Shown in pieces: positions 34,049 to 42,247 of a stretch of DNA of 64,000 bases. The stretch is taken from positions 1-64,000 of the forward strand of contig NZ_BDBF01000049.1 in NCBI RefSeq assembly GCF_001612845.1. The letters are read 5' to 3'. Made by a program: the position numbers and the translations under genes. Each line of letters opens with the position of its first letter. Position 1 is the stretch's first letter. The notes beneath the pieces were generated by a model. That model saw nothing but the letters and a program-made list of their open reading frames with translations. It did no database searches and had not been told where the DNA came from. Source of the DNA: Nocardia elegans NBRC 108235. Lineage in GTDB: Bacteria; Actinomycetota; Actinomycetes; Mycobacteriales; Mycobacteriaceae.

Positions 34049-35110
34049 CTATTCCCGGCCCGCGGCGGAGCGAGGTCGGCTCACGGCCGCCGAATCGACA
34101 CCGCTGCCGGTTGTCCGCGAACGCCCTTCGGCCGCCCCGGTCTCGAGCGCCGTGCGCGCGAGTTCGGCCGCGCCGATCATCCCCGCCGCCTCACCCAGTT
34201 GTGTGGTGCGGATGCGGGCCAGCGGGCGATGACGGCCGCCGGTGATGGCGGCGGCGTAATGCTCGCGCGCGTCGTCGAGGAACAGCGGCGCCGAGGAGCT
34301 GACGCCACCCGCGATGACGATCAGGTCGGGATCGAAGATGTCGCTGACGAAGGCCAGTCCCAGCCCGAGCCAGCGGGCGAAATCGGCCATCACGTGCAAC
34401 GCCACCGGATCACCGTCGTGGGCCGCGCCCGCGACCCGGCGCCCGGTCAGCGATCCCGGATCGCCGACCACCTCGCGTGCCAGGATCGTCGAGGGCATCG
34501 GATCGGTAGCCAGCATTTCGATCGCGGTGTCGACCAGGGCGGTACCGCTGCAGTAGCGCTCCCAGCAGCCGCGTTTGCCGCACGGGCAGATCCGGCCGTG
34601 CGGCACCACCTGCAGATGGCCCAATTCCGGTGCGACACCGTAACTTCCGCGATACAGCCGCCCCTCCACCAGCAGCGCCGCGCCGATGCCGGTGCCGATG
34701 GCGACCAGTACGCCGTTGTGCGCGCCCGCGGCCGCGCCGAACCGGTATTCGGCCCACATCGCCGCATTGGCATCGTGTTCGAGGATCACCGGCAACCCGA
34801 GCCGGCGTCCGAGCCGGTCGGCGACCGCGGTGTCCTCCCACGGCAGATGCGGCGCGAAACGCACCGAGGAGCGGGATTCGTCGACGAATCCGGCGACCGC
34901 CAGCCCGACCGCCCCGATGTCGTGGCGCGCGCACAGTTCCCGGACCGCGCGGTCGAGGCCGTCCTCGAGTGCGTGCGCCGAATGCGGCGTCGGCGCCTGG
35001 ACGGTGTCGAGAACCTCCCCGTCACCGTCGACGACCGACGCCCGGATATTCGTCCCGCCGACATCGATGCCGACGGTGAGCGGAGCCTCTCTTCCGACCC
35101 TGCTGGTCAT
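34049..35110 (-). CDS. ROK-family glucokinase-like sugar kinase
   Basis: A 353-residue cytoplasmic sugar kinase. The ATP phosphate-binding loop is IDVGGTNIRA (about residues 15-24), the catalytic Asp lies in EHDANAAMWAEY (about 111-122), and the ROK zinc motif is CPCGKRGCWERY (about 175-186). These fit a ROK glucokinase; polyphosphate glucokinase is less likely because its DGTNI-type loop is absent. About 30 basic/Ser-rich residues end the protein. The ATG overlaps the stop of the CSWCPVC gene (ATGA), so the kinase is the last member of a coupled four-gene operon. Why a glucokinase follows an ArsA-like ATPase is unclear. Confidence 0.85.
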   Translation of the reverse strand: MTSRVGREAPLTVGIDVGGTNIRASVVDGDGEVLDTVQAPTPHSAHALEDGLDRAVRELCARHDIGAVGLAVAGFVDESRSSVRFAPHLPWEDTAVADRLGRRLGLPVILEHDANAAMWAEYRFGAAAGAHNGVLVAIGTGIGAALLVEGRLYRGSYGVAPELGHLQVVPHGRICPCGKRGCWERYCSGTALVDTAIEMLATDPMPSTILAREVVGDPGSLTGRRVAGAAHDGDPVALHVMADFARWLGLGLAFVSDIFDPDLIVIAGGVSSSAPLFLDDAREHYAAAITGGRHRPLARIRTTQLGEAAGMIGAAELARTALETGAAEGRSRTTGSGVDSAAVSRPRSAAGRE

Positions 35111-35769
35111 TTCTTGATCCGCACCGGGATGGGAACGTATCCGGGTCGCTCGACCGAATCCCGCCCCCGCCCAGCACGTTCGGCCGCGCGCCGGCCACCT
35201 CGGCGCGCCTTGCTCCCCTGATCGTCGGCCGCCGGCTTCGCTCCCGGGGCCTTCTCCGTAGCGCCGCCGCGATCGTGTCCGGGCGCGTCCGCATCCCGCC
35301 GGACACCCTTCGCGCGACGGTCGGCTCCGGGACCACTGCCGCGCACCTCGGCACCGCCGGCCGACACATCGCCGGCCGCCCCGCCCGCGATCCACCCGTC
35401 GTGCTCCGTTCGCTCCGAACTCGGATCGGCGCCGACTTCCGTTGCCGCGGAATCGTATTCGCCGGATTCGTCGTCGGCGTCCGGAAGGTCGTCCGGGAGC
35501 AGCGGTTCGACCGGCACTCCGGCCAGCGCCTCGCGCAGCACGGTCACGATCGCGGTGCCGTGGTCGGCGACCGCGGCGACCACCTCATGGTGTTCGCCGC
35601 GAACCAGCGCCGCGGTCGCGCAGACGGGACACCAGCTGCAGCTGTCCCATTCGCGGCCGTCGGCGGCCGCGCGGCGCAGGGCGGGTTCGACTCGTTCGAG
35701 CAGGGTTTCGGCGAGGGCACGCAGTTCCTGGGCGAATTCGCCGAAACTGTCCTCGTGGGCGTGGGTCAT
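35107..35769 (-). CDS. Protein of unknown function with CxxCxxC motif
   Basis: A 220-residue protein. The first 85 residues are helical and contain CSWCPVC (Cys 44, 47 and 50), which could bind zinc or an iron-sulfur centre. The rest is a long, highly charged, Gly/Asp/Arg-rich stretch expected to be disordered, ending in a basic YVPIPVRIKK. No family name is certain; M. tuberculosis Rv2183c sits at the comparable place. Overlaps on both sides (ATGA with the ArsA stop and with the ROK start) show tight co-translation. Function cannot be assigned. Confidence 0.75.
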   Translation of the reverse strand: MTHAHEDSFGEFAQELRALAETLLERVEPALRRAAADGREWDSCSWCPVCATAALVRGEHHEVVAAVADHGTAIVTVLREALAGVPVEPLLPDDLPDADDESGEYDSAATEVGADPSSERTEHDGWIAGGAAGDVSAGGAEVRGSGPGADRRAKGVRRDADAPGHDRGGATEKAPGAKPAADDQGSKARRGGRRAAERAGRGRDSVERPGYVPIPVRIKK

Positions 35770-37067
35770 TGCGGCCAGACCCCCGGGTCGGGCCGGAAAC
35801 GCACGATGAGCTGCTCACCGTCGAGTTCGGCGCTGTCGACCGTGCACCGCCGCAATACCGGCGCCAGTCGTAGCCGCCGCCGGACCCCGTCCGCTCCCAC
35901 GATCACATCGTCCTCCACTCGTCCGAGTCGCAGCGTGCCCGGGTCGACCACCGGCAGGCGCATCCGCAGCGTGAATACCGAATCCAGCCCGGTGCCCGAC
36001 TCCCACCGCACCTCCGGCTCCCCTGCCGCGGTACCCGGCTCCGGCGTCGTGTCGCCCAGCATAGGGTCCGGCTCGGCAGTCGGCGGGTTGCCACGAACGG
36101 GCAATGCCTGTGCCAGCGCCGACAACGCCCGCGGTCCGACCGGTTCCGGGCCGCTGTGATGGGCGATCACCACGGGCACGTCGGGCATCCGGCGGCGCAG
36201 GTCCGCGATCACGTCGAGCTGTTCCGCGCGCCGCTGCAGGTACCACTGCACCGCGGGGTGCGCGCCATCGTCGGCCGACGGCACCGGTGGCAGCACTTTG
36301 TTCACCACCACCGCGTCCAGACGTATACCCAGAAGCGCCGCCGCCGAACGCACCCGCGCGGATTCGGCCAGCGCGACCCGTTCGGCGCCGGTGATCAGCC
36401 GCGCCCCGGTGCGGTGCGAATCGGCGAGCAGATCCCGAATCGCCGTGACCGCGGCCGCGATCCGCTCCACCGTCGCCGCCAGCACCGCGCGCCGCATATC
36501 CGTACCGGTCGCGCTCAGCACCCGGGCATGGGTGGGCCAGATTCGCTCGAGGTAGCCGAGCAGGGTGTCGGGTGCGGTGACGATGCGCAACATATCCGCC
36601 GAGGGCGGGCAGTCCACGATGATCAGATCCCAGTCGTCCTCACCCGCGAACTGGGCGATCTCGGTCAAAGCCAGTAGTTCCTGCACGCCCGGCAGTCCGG
36701 TGAGTTCGGCCGGATCGAGCGCGGCGAGGTCGATGCCGTGGTCGTGGCCGGCGCCGGAGAGCATCCGCGCGACGTCGCGGAATCGATCCTCCAGCAGCGC
36801 AAGCGAATCGATCTCGATGACGTCGAATCCGGGGGCGACGGTCACCACCCCGGCAACCGTGCCGGGATCGTGGGCGAAGCGGAAACCCAGTGCGTCGCCG
36901 AGCGAATGAGCCTGGTCGACCGAGGCGACCAGCACGCGCTGTCCGGCCTGCACCGCGGCGATGGCCGCCGCGCAGGCGAGCGTGGTCTTACCGACTCCGC
37001 CCTTGCCGATGAACAGTTCGAGACGGGTCGTGACGGCACCACGACCGCGCTGCGGAGGCCGGGTCAG
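35766..37067 (-). CDS. ArsA/GET3-like ATPase with apparent CTG start
   Basis: A 433-residue deviant-Walker ATPase. The P-loop GKGGVGKTTL comes near residues 21-30, followed by VASVDQAHSLGDALG, DLIIVDCPPSADMLR and VVNKVLPP, as in ArsA-family proteins such as mycobacterial Rv2184c. The C-terminal 140 residues form a beta-rich extension ending RFRPDPGVWPQ. No ATG, GTG or TTG lies in frame between the P-loop and the body of the upstream gene. The best start is CTG at 37067, overlapping the upstream stop as CTGA in the same way its neighbours overlap as ATGA; a GTC codon stands where VTTRLELF begins (37034). The substrate is unknown; an arsenite role is not implied. Confidence 0.8.
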   Translation of the reverse strand: MTRPPQRGRGAVTTRLELFIGKGGVGKTTLACAAAIAAVQAGQRVLVASVDQAHSLGDALGFRFAHDPGTVAGVVTVAPGFDVIEIDSLALLEDRFRDVARMLSGAGHDHGIDLAALDPAELTGLPGVQELLALTEIAQFAGEDDWDLIIVDCPPSADMLRIVTAPDTLLGYLERIWPTHARVLSATGTDMRRAVLAATVERIAAAVTAIRDLLADSHRTGARLITGAERVALAESARVRSAAALLGIRLDAVVVNKVLPPVPSADDGAHPAVQWYLQRRAEQLDVIADLRRRMPDVPVVIAHHSGPEPVGPRALSALAQALPVRGNPPTAEPDPMLGDTTPEPGTAAGEPEVRWESGTGLDSVFTLRMRLPVVDPGTLRLGRVEDDVIVGADGVRRRLRLAPVLRRCTVDSAELDGEQLIVRFRPDPGVWPQ

Positions 37068-37501
37068 CCTTCGACCCGTTTCTTGAGTTCTTTGAGGGCC
37101 GTATCGGTGATCACCTTCTCGGCCTTGCGTTTGAACATCCCGATCATCGGGATGGTGAGGTCCACGGTCAGCTCGTACACCACCTGGGTGGTGCCGTCGG
37201 GCTGCTCGATGAGCTCGTAGGTACCGTCCTGCGCCTTCTGCAGTTCGCCGCTGACCAGTTTCCAGCTCACCGCCCGGCCGTCGGCCCGCCAGGTGTAGGA
37301 CAGCACGTAGGTGTCCTTGACGACGCCGGCGTCCAGCACGAATTTCGCCGTGCGGGCCCGTCCGTCGGGAAAGGTCTCCAGTACGTCCACCGATCGTGCC
37401 GCCGATACCCATTCCGGATACGACGGTAGATCGGCGATGACGGCCATCACCCGATCCGAGGGGGCATCGATGGTGATCGACCTCTGGGTCCGGTCGGCCA
37501 T
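37064..37501 (-). CDS. SRPBCC-fold (polyketide cyclase/dehydrase-like) protein, Rv2185c type
   Basis: A 145-residue START/Bet v1-like protein: ADRTQRSITIDAPSDRVMAVIADLPSYPEW is the typical opening of the actinobacterial SRPBCC family, and the C-terminal helix (GMFKRKAEKVITDTALKELKKRV) closes the hydrophobic cavity. Such proteins bind hydrophobic ligands; the ligand is unknown. The ATG at 37501 follows AAAGGAAA. It heads the coupled SRPBCC-ArsA-CxxC-ROK operon, only 23 bp after a second SRPBCC gene. M. tuberculosis Rv2185c has the same position. Confidence 0.88.
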   Translation of the reverse strand: MADRTQRSITIDAPSDRVMAVIADLPSYPEWVSAARSVDVLETFPDGRARTAKFVLDAGVVKDTYVLSYTWRADGRAVSWKLVSGELQKAQDGTYELIEQPDGTTQVVYELTVDLTIPMIGMFKRKAEKVITDTALKELKKRVEG

Positions 37502-37524
37502 GACTGACAGCGTTTCCTTTCGAC

Positions 37525-37908
37525 CTAGCGTGACGGCGCCACACCGGCCGGACGGCCGGCCTCCAGCCGCGATTTCACCTCGAACGACATCTTCTTGCCG
37601 GCTACCCGCCGGGAACGGTTGGCCGCCATCAGGGTTCGGGGCGAGAGTGCGGCCGCGCCCGGCGGTTCGGCGTGCAGGAAGTAGTGCAGGATCACCCCGT
37701 CCAGCGACGGTTCCAGCCAGACCTCCATGGTGCCGGTCAGCGGCCCGCTGACCGACCAGCGAATTCCCTTGTCACCCCGGTCTTCTCGCACCTCGAGGGT
37801 GAGGTCGGGCCACCAGCGGTGCCATCGCGACCGATCGGCCAGGACCTCGGCGACCGCGGCGCCGGGCGCGGCGACGAAGGTCTGGTCGGCCACCTGGATG
37901 CTGCTCAC
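37525..37908 (-). CDS. Second SRPBCC-like protein
   Basis: A 127-residue protein of the same fold: IQVADQTFVAAPGAAVAEVLADRSRWHRWWPDL, a central beta-sheet (IRWSVSGPLTGTMEVWLEP, VILHYFLHAEP) and a basic C-terminal helix (NRSRRVAGKKMSFEVKSRLEAG). M. tuberculosis Rv2186c is at the comparable position. The GTG at 37908 overlaps the stop of a 10-codon upstream reading frame as GTGA and has no good ribosome site of its own. Translation is therefore likely coupled to that leader. Ligand unknown. Confidence 0.8.
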   Translation of the reverse strand: MSSIQVADQTFVAAPGAAVAEVLADRSRWHRWWPDLTLEVREDRGDKGIRWSVSGPLTGTMEVWLEPSLDGVILHYFLHAEPPGAAALSPRTLMAANRSRRVAGKKMSFEVKSRLEAGRPAGVAPSR

Positions 37909-37937
37909 CGCTGTGGCTCGCTGCTGCGCTCGCTCAT
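37905..37937 (-). CDS. Leaderless 10-codon leader ORF
   Basis: The frame reads MSERSSEPQR and its TGA overlaps the GTG of the SRPBCC gene. TAGGCT ends 8 nt before its ATG, so a transcript from this promoter would begin at or next to the ATG. It probably delivers ribosomes to the downstream gene rather than making a useful peptide. The SER-rich coding repeat is common in actinobacterial intergenic DNA, so chance is possible. Confidence 0.45.
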   Translation of the reverse strand: MSERSSEPQR

Positions 37938-37945
37938 GAGGCCCG

Positions 37946-37951
37946 AGCCTA
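37946..37951 (-). promoter_or_regulatory. -10 element for the SRPBCC/ArsA operon
   Basis: TAGGCT on the minus strand, 8 nt before the leader ATG at 37937 and 37 nt before the SRPBCC GTG. No -35 was identified. Confidence 0.5.
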
Positions 37952-38031
37952 CTGGGTCGGAGCCCGGAGGCGGTAACGCAGTGCCGAGCCCGCGCGACCT
38001 GCCGTCACGCGCGGTCGGGGCGCCGGCCGGC

Positions 38032-39204
38032 TCACCGGACGGAGCCGTCGGATCCCAGGACACCGGAATGCGCGCCGGGATCGAGCAGACCGCGCAACCG
38101 GCCGCCCAGAACGTCCCAGCGCCACTGGTCGGCGACCCATTCGCGACCGGCGGCACCCATCCGGGCCGCGGCGTCGCGATCGGACAGGATGTCGACGACG
38201 GCGGCGGCCACGGCTCGTTCGTCGCGCCCGTCGACCACCGTGCCGGTGCGACCCTCGAGAACGGTTTCCGGTGCGCCGCCGGAGTTTCCGGCGACCACGG
38301 GAACGCCGGTGGCCGATGCCTCCAGATAGACGATGCCGAGGCCTTCCACGTCGAGCCCGGCGCCGCGGGTGCGCGAGGGCATCGCGAAGACGTCGGCGAG
38401 GGTGTGGTGGGCGGCCAGTTCGGCGGCGGGGACGCGACCGGTGAACACCACGTCCGACTCCAGGTCCAGCGAGCGCACCAGCGCGCGCAACTTCTCCTCG
38501 TACGGACCACCGCCCGCGATGACCAGCACCGCGCCGTCGATGCGGCGGCGGATCTCGCGCATCGCCAGAATCAGCATGTCCTGGCCCTTGCGCGGGACCA
38601 GCCGCGACAGGCACAGCACCGTGGGCCGCTCGCCCAGGCCGTACCGGGCGCGCAGTTCCGCCCGCGCGGCGGGATCGGGATGGAAGACGGTGCTGTCCAC
38701 ACCCGGCGGCAGATATTCCAGGGCAGCCTGGGCGCCGAAGGCCGCGGCGAAGCGGCGGCGCGTGTATTTGCTGACGTAGGTGACGACATCGGTGTGGTCA
38801 CCGATCACCCGCAGTACCTGCCGGGCGCCCGGCAGCATGGACCAGCCCACCTCGTGGCCGTGGGTGCTGGCGAGGATCCGATCCGCGCCGAAGCGGCGCA
38901 GCGCCGGGGACATCAGGGCCAGTGGCGCGGCCGCACCGAACCAGACGGTGTCGCATCGTTCGTCACGCAGCAGCGCGGCGGCGCGGCGCAGCACCAGCGG
39001 GGTCGGCAGCATCAGGGTGGTCGGGTGGCGCACCACCCGGAACGGCTGCTGGGCATCGAACCGCAGATGGGAGTCGCCGCGCCAGCGGGGCGCGTAGACC
39101 ACGAGGTCCTCCGGCGGCATCCGCAGCGCGAGCGAATGAACATACGACTGGATGCCGCCCGGCCGGGGCGGAAAGTCGTTGGTGATCAACAGCGTGCGGC
39201 CCAT
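38032..39204 (-). CDS. pimB: PimB', GDP-mannose-dependent PIM mannosyltransferase
   Basis: PimB' adds the second mannose (6-position of inositol) to phosphatidylinositol monomannoside on the cytoplasmic membrane face. The 390-residue GT4 enzyme starts MGRTLLITNDFPPRPGGIQSY and has the glycosyltransferase core VLCLSRLVPRKGQDML and the C-terminal donor motif EGLGIVYLEASATGVPVV, with Glu residues of the EX7E pattern. The ATG at 39204 has TAGACT 7 nt upstream, hence a leaderless mRNA. Position matches Rv2188c. It completes the mannolipid theme with MptA, LppM and the acyltransferase. Confidence 0.93.
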   Translation of the reverse strand: MGRTLLITNDFPPRPGGIQSYVHSLALRMPPEDLVVYAPRWRGDSHLRFDAQQPFRVVRHPTTLMLPTPLVLRRAAALLRDERCDTVWFGAAAPLALMSPALRRFGADRILASTHGHEVGWSMLPGARQVLRVIGDHTDVVTYVSKYTRRRFAAAFGAQAALEYLPPGVDSTVFHPDPAARAELRARYGLGERPTVLCLSRLVPRKGQDMLILAMREIRRRIDGAVLVIAGGGPYEEKLRALVRSLDLESDVVFTGRVPAAELAAHHTLADVFAMPSRTRGAGLDVEGLGIVYLEASATGVPVVAGNSGGAPETVLEGRTGTVVDGRDERAVAAAVVDILSDRDAAARMGAAGREWVADQWRWDVLGGRLRGLLDPGAHSGVLGSDGSVR

Positions 39205-39211
39205 GGGGGCG

Positions 39212-39217
39212 AGTCTA
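39212..39217 (-). promoter_or_regulatory. -10 element for leaderless pimB' mRNA
   Basis: TAGACT on the minus strand, then 7 nt (CGCCCCC) and the ATG. The same TAGACTCG start is found before the Lrp-type gene at 44896. Confidence 0.65.
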
Positions 39218-39269
39218 TGGGTGTGGCCGCCACGTCCGGCGCAACGGGTGTGGCCGCGCGACCGGGCTC

Positions 39270-40268
39270 CTAGGCGGCCACGCGGGCCTTGATCCAGTCG
39301 CGCCAGGCGGAGACGAATTCGGTTCGGCCCAGGCCGAGTGTCTCCCGCAGGCCGCGATCCAGCGCGGCCTGGTCCTGCGGGCCGGTGGCGAGCCGGTGGT
39401 AGAGCGCCACGAGTTTCGGCTCTCCGAATCGGTCGGCGACGAACGCGTTGGCCGACCATGCCTGTTCGTAGGCCAGGGCGGCATCGGCGCCGGGGCTGGG
39501 CGTGAACGCGGTATCGGACGGCAGGTCCGAGGGCAGGTCACCGGAGCGGGCGCGGGTGGTGACGGTCGGCGCGAGTTGCGCGAAACGCTGCTGATTTCCG
39601 CGGTGGCCGCAGTACTCGGCGAACCCTTCCAGCACCCACTGCGGGGAGCCGTCGACGGTCCCGGCCCGGGCGGCGACGTGGGTGAGTTCGTGGCGCAGGG
39701 TTTCGCGCAGACCGTCCGGGCCGAGCCGGCGCCCGGCATCGGGCGAGAAGACGATCCGCTGACCGGTGGGCTGGGTGCCGGGTACGAAGGGATCCGACAC
39801 CGAGGCCGCCGCGACCTGGTCGGACACCGGGCCGGTGGCGTGGGTCAGCGCCGCGAATTCGGAACTGCTCGACGCGACGGCCACCACGGCTTCGTGGGCC
39901 CAGTCGGTACCCCACACCTGGGAGACCGCCGTGACCGCCGGGCCGGCCTCGCGGGCGAGCTGGTCGACGTCGCCGCGCTGGTACGGATGGCCCAGCACCA
40001 CCGACAACTTGCCGTCGTCACCCGAAACGTGTTGCGCGACAACGGGTCCGTACGAACTCATGATGCGCCGCAACTCGGGCAGCTGCGGATCGGCGTGCGA
40101 GGGCGCGGAATCGGTTTCCGCAGCGGGCACGGTGTGCAGGCCCGTCTTCGGCAGCAGCAATAAGGCGCCGCCGGCCGCGGTCAGCGCCACCACCACGGCG
40201 AGGGTAGCGACGAATTCGAAGCGCCCACGATGCGCCAGCCATGTCCGGACCCGCAACAATCCGCTCAT
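39270..40268 (-). CDS. Membrane-anchored zinc metallopeptidase-like protein (Rv2189c type)
   Basis: A 332-residue protein with a short cytoplasmic start, one membrane helix (about residues 18-40) and an extracytoplasmic domain. HELTHVAARAG (about 191-201) is the HExxH zinc site with its Glu, and EGFAEYCG (about 214-221) supplies the gluzincin-type third ligand. This resembles the peptidase MA-like group. A substrate in the cell envelope is likely but unproven. The ATG at 40268 follows GAGGA. It lies between pimB' and an NlpC/P60 hydrolase, as Rv2189c does, with short gaps on both sides (65 and 53 bp), so it may be co-transcribed with the hydrolase. Confidence 0.8.
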   Translation of the reverse strand: MSGLLRVRTWLAHRGRFEFVATLAVVVALTAAGGALLLLPKTGLHTVPAAETDSAPSHADPQLPELRRIMSSYGPVVAQHVSGDDGKLSVVLGHPYQRGDVDQLAREAGPAVTAVSQVWGTDWAHEAVVAVASSSSEFAALTHATGPVSDQVAAASVSDPFVPGTQPTGQRIVFSPDAGRRLGPDGLRETLRHELTHVAARAGTVDGSPQWVLEGFAEYCGHRGNQQRFAQLAPTVTTRARSGDLPSDLPSDTAFTPSPGADAALAYEQAWSANAFVADRFGEPKLVALYHRLATGPQDQAALDRGLRETLGLGRTEFVSAWRDWIKARVAA

Positions 40269-40321
40269 ACGACACGATCCTCACGTCGGTGTGATGACTC
40301 GCCGCCAGATTCTCGCAGTGT

Positions 40322-41419
40322 TTACGGCATTCCGATCCAGTATCGGCGCGCGGAATGGAAGGGGGTGTTGCCCATCGGCGCCACCGCGACCGGCACACCG
40401 AAAGTGGAGGCGTGCAGGATCATGCCATTTCCGGCGTAGATGCCGACGTGCGAGGCGTCCGAATAGAAGAACACCACGTCGCCGGGCTGCAACGAGTCCC
40501 GGGACACCGGCGTGCCGACGGTGGCCTGCGCCTGGCTGGTGCGCGGCAGATCGATACCCACGTGATGGAAAGCCCACTGCACCAGGCCGGAGCAGTCGAA
40601 CTGATCGGGGCCGGTCGCACCCCAGACGTACGGGTCGCCGACGCGGGTCAATCCCGCGGCCAGCGCGCTGGTACCGCTGCCCGGGACCAGGCCGCGCAGC
40701 AGGGTGTCGCGATCGAAGCCGGGCGGGAACAGCGATCCGGCGAGGGTGGATTTCTCCCCGGCTGAGAGCGCACCCCAGGCCTGGATGACCTGAGCCATCG
40801 CGCCCTGCAGATCGGCGCGCTTGTGTTCGAGGTCCGCGCGCACCTGGTCGGCCTTCTGCGCGGCGGCCTGCGCGGCGTCGGAGGCGGATTTGGCGGCGGT
40901 TTCGGCGGCGGTGGCCGAATCGGTGGCCTTGGAGAACTGCGTCAGCTGATCGGCGGTCTGCGTGGACAGCACGTCCAGCGTCGACATCTGGTCGAGCAAC
41001 TGCTGCGGGGAATCGGAGACCAGCACCGAGAACAGCCGGTTGGTCCGGGCGCCCTGATAGGCGGCGATCGCGGTCCGGTCCACGGCCGGTTGATATTTGC
41101 GCACCTCGGCCTTGGCGGCATCGAGGGCCTGGGTCGCGGTCGCGAGTTTGGCATCGGCGTCGCGGGCCACGCCCTGTTTGGCTTCCAGATCGCCCTGCGC
41201 GGCCAGCGCCTGCTGGTTGAGCTGCTCGGACTGATGCGACAACTCGATGAGCCGCTGCACCGCGTCACCGGCGGTAGCCGGTTGTTCCGCCGGCGCCGGA
41301 TCGGCCGTCGCCAGCCCACCGGAAGACGCTCCGAACACGAGCGCGCCCACTGCCAGTGAGCCGCCGACCAGGCGTCTGGTTCTGTTGTTGCGTTGCGCGT
41401 TGCCCTTGTGCGCTGTCAC
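40322..41419 (-). CDS. NlpC/P60 peptidoglycan endopeptidase with coiled-coil (Rv2190c type)
   Basis: A secreted cell-wall hydrolase of about 365 residues. A Sec signal (RRLVGGSLAVGALVFGASSGGLATA) is followed by a long helical, Gln/Ala-rich coiled coil (about 45-225) like those that hold RipA-type enzymes inactive. The C-terminal NlpC/P60 domain has the catalytic Cys in FDCSGLVQWAF, the His in DASHVGIYAG and the third residue in the MILHAST segment. It cleaves stem peptides between D-Glu and mDAP in known relatives. GTG 41419 is preferred; GTG 41461 is an alternative. It shares two upstream elements with the second NlpC/P60 gene. Confidence 0.9.
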   Translation of the reverse strand: MTAHKGNAQRNNRTRRLVGGSLAVGALVFGASSGGLATADPAPAEQPATAGDAVQRLIELSHQSEQLNQQALAAQGDLEAKQGVARDADAKLATATQALDAAKAEVRKYQPAVDRTAIAAYQGARTNRLFSVLVSDSPQQLLDQMSTLDVLSTQTADQLTQFSKATDSATAAETAAKSASDAAQAAAQKADQVRADLEHKRADLQGAMAQVIQAWGALSAGEKSTLAGSLFPPGFDRDTLLRGLVPGSGTSALAAGLTRVGDPYVWGATGPDQFDCSGLVQWAFHHVGIDLPRTSQAQATVGTPVSRDSLQPGDVVFFYSDASHVGIYAGNGMILHASTFGVPVAVAPMGNTPFHSARRYWIGMP

Positions 41420-41464
41420 GGCCTGCCGTGCCCCGTTCTCTCGTCCCGAGCTGGAAACCACGAA

Positions 41465-41482
41465 GGTCTCGATAAGGTTACG
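41465..41482 (-). promoter_or_regulatory. Shared promoter element 1, first NlpC/P60 gene
   Basis: On the coding strand this 18-bp element contains TAACCT, a likely -10, followed by TATCGAGACC. It matches 42248-42265 at 16 of 18 positions. Predicted transcription start lies near 41468. Confidence 0.55.
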
Positions 41483-41510
41483 GAACGGCGACCGTCCATG
41501 TCCAGCAGGG

Positions 41511-41525
41511 CACGAAACGATCACG
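41511..41525. promoter_or_regulatory. Shared element 2, first NlpC/P60 gene
   Basis: CACGAAACGATCACG on the plus strand, matching 42359-42373 at 14 of 15 positions. It lies about 30 bp upstream of element 1 and may be a regulator binding site. The regulator is unknown. Confidence 0.45.
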
Positions 41526-41593
41526 CCGTATAGCCCGAATGCCCGGATCGGCGGTCCGAACTGTGCGGAATGCGCCGATCCGGGCGGGTCGAA

Positions 41594-42187
41594 TCAGTAG
41601 CGGCGAGCGCCCGCGACAGGCATCGAGGAGATCGGGGCGACCTTCACCGGCTCACCGGCGGTCGAGGCGTGCACCACGTTGCCGTCGCCGACATAGAGCG
41701 CGGAGTGGCTGCCGCCGTAGAAGGACACCACGTCACCGGGCTGCAGCGCGTCCAGCGAGACGGGGGCGCCCTCCTCGAGCTGTTCGTAGCTCGTACGCGG
41801 CAGTTCGCGACCGGCCTGCTCGTAGGACCACTTCACCAGGCCCGAGCAGTCGAAGGCGTTCGGGCCGGCGGCGCCGTACGAGTAGGGGGCGCCGACCTTG
41901 GACAGGGCGGCATCGGCCGCGCGCTGACCGACGGTCTGCTGCGGCGCGAACGGCGCGGGAGCGATCCCGGGGATCTGAATGCCCGGCGGGACGGCGCCCG
42001 GCGGAACGGCGCCGAGAACCTGATCGGGAACATCGAAGGTGCCGACGCCCGGTACGGTGACCGGCGCGGCCGCGGCGGTGGTCGCCGGGAGCAGCAGAGC
42101 GCTGAGGGTTGCTGCGCCAACGGCTCCGGCCGCAACGGCCCGGCGGGCGGTACGAGGCAGCCCCTGAACCTGTCGCTTGATCGCCAT
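41594..42187 (-). CDS. NlpC/P60 peptidoglycan endopeptidase, short form
   Basis: A 197-residue secreted hydrolase. The signal peptide (RRAVAAGAVGAATLSALLLPATTAAAAP, residues about 14-41) leads to a Pro/Val-rich linker and an NlpC/P60 domain with the catalytic Cys in FDCSGLVKWSYEQAGRELP, His in SHSALYVGDG and the VVHAST segment. It lacks the coiled coil of its neighbour, resembling RipB/RipD-like forms. The ATG at 42187 follows GAGGAG. It is tandem with the larger NlpC/P60 gene (174 bp apart) and has its own promoter. Overlapping expression control is suggested by shared upstream elements. Confidence 0.9.
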   Translation of the reverse strand: MAIKRQVQGLPRTARRAVAAGAVGAATLSALLLPATTAAAAPVTVPGVGTFDVPDQVLGAVPPGAVPPGIQIPGIAPAPFAPQQTVGQRAADAALSKVGAPYSYGAAGPNAFDCSGLVKWSYEQAGRELPRTSYEQLEEGAPVSLDALQPGDVVSFYGGSHSALYVGDGNVVHASTAGEPVKVAPISSMPVAGARRY

Positions 42188-42247
42188 GATGCGGTACTCC
42201 TCATCTGCCCCACGACGCCGCACCCGGTGGTGCGTCGGACTCCGTGA

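Noticed and set aside
36298..36909. Small plus-strand Ser-rich frames inside the ArsA-like gene
   Set aside because: Antisense to a well-defined ATPase; no start context and no homology-like pattern.
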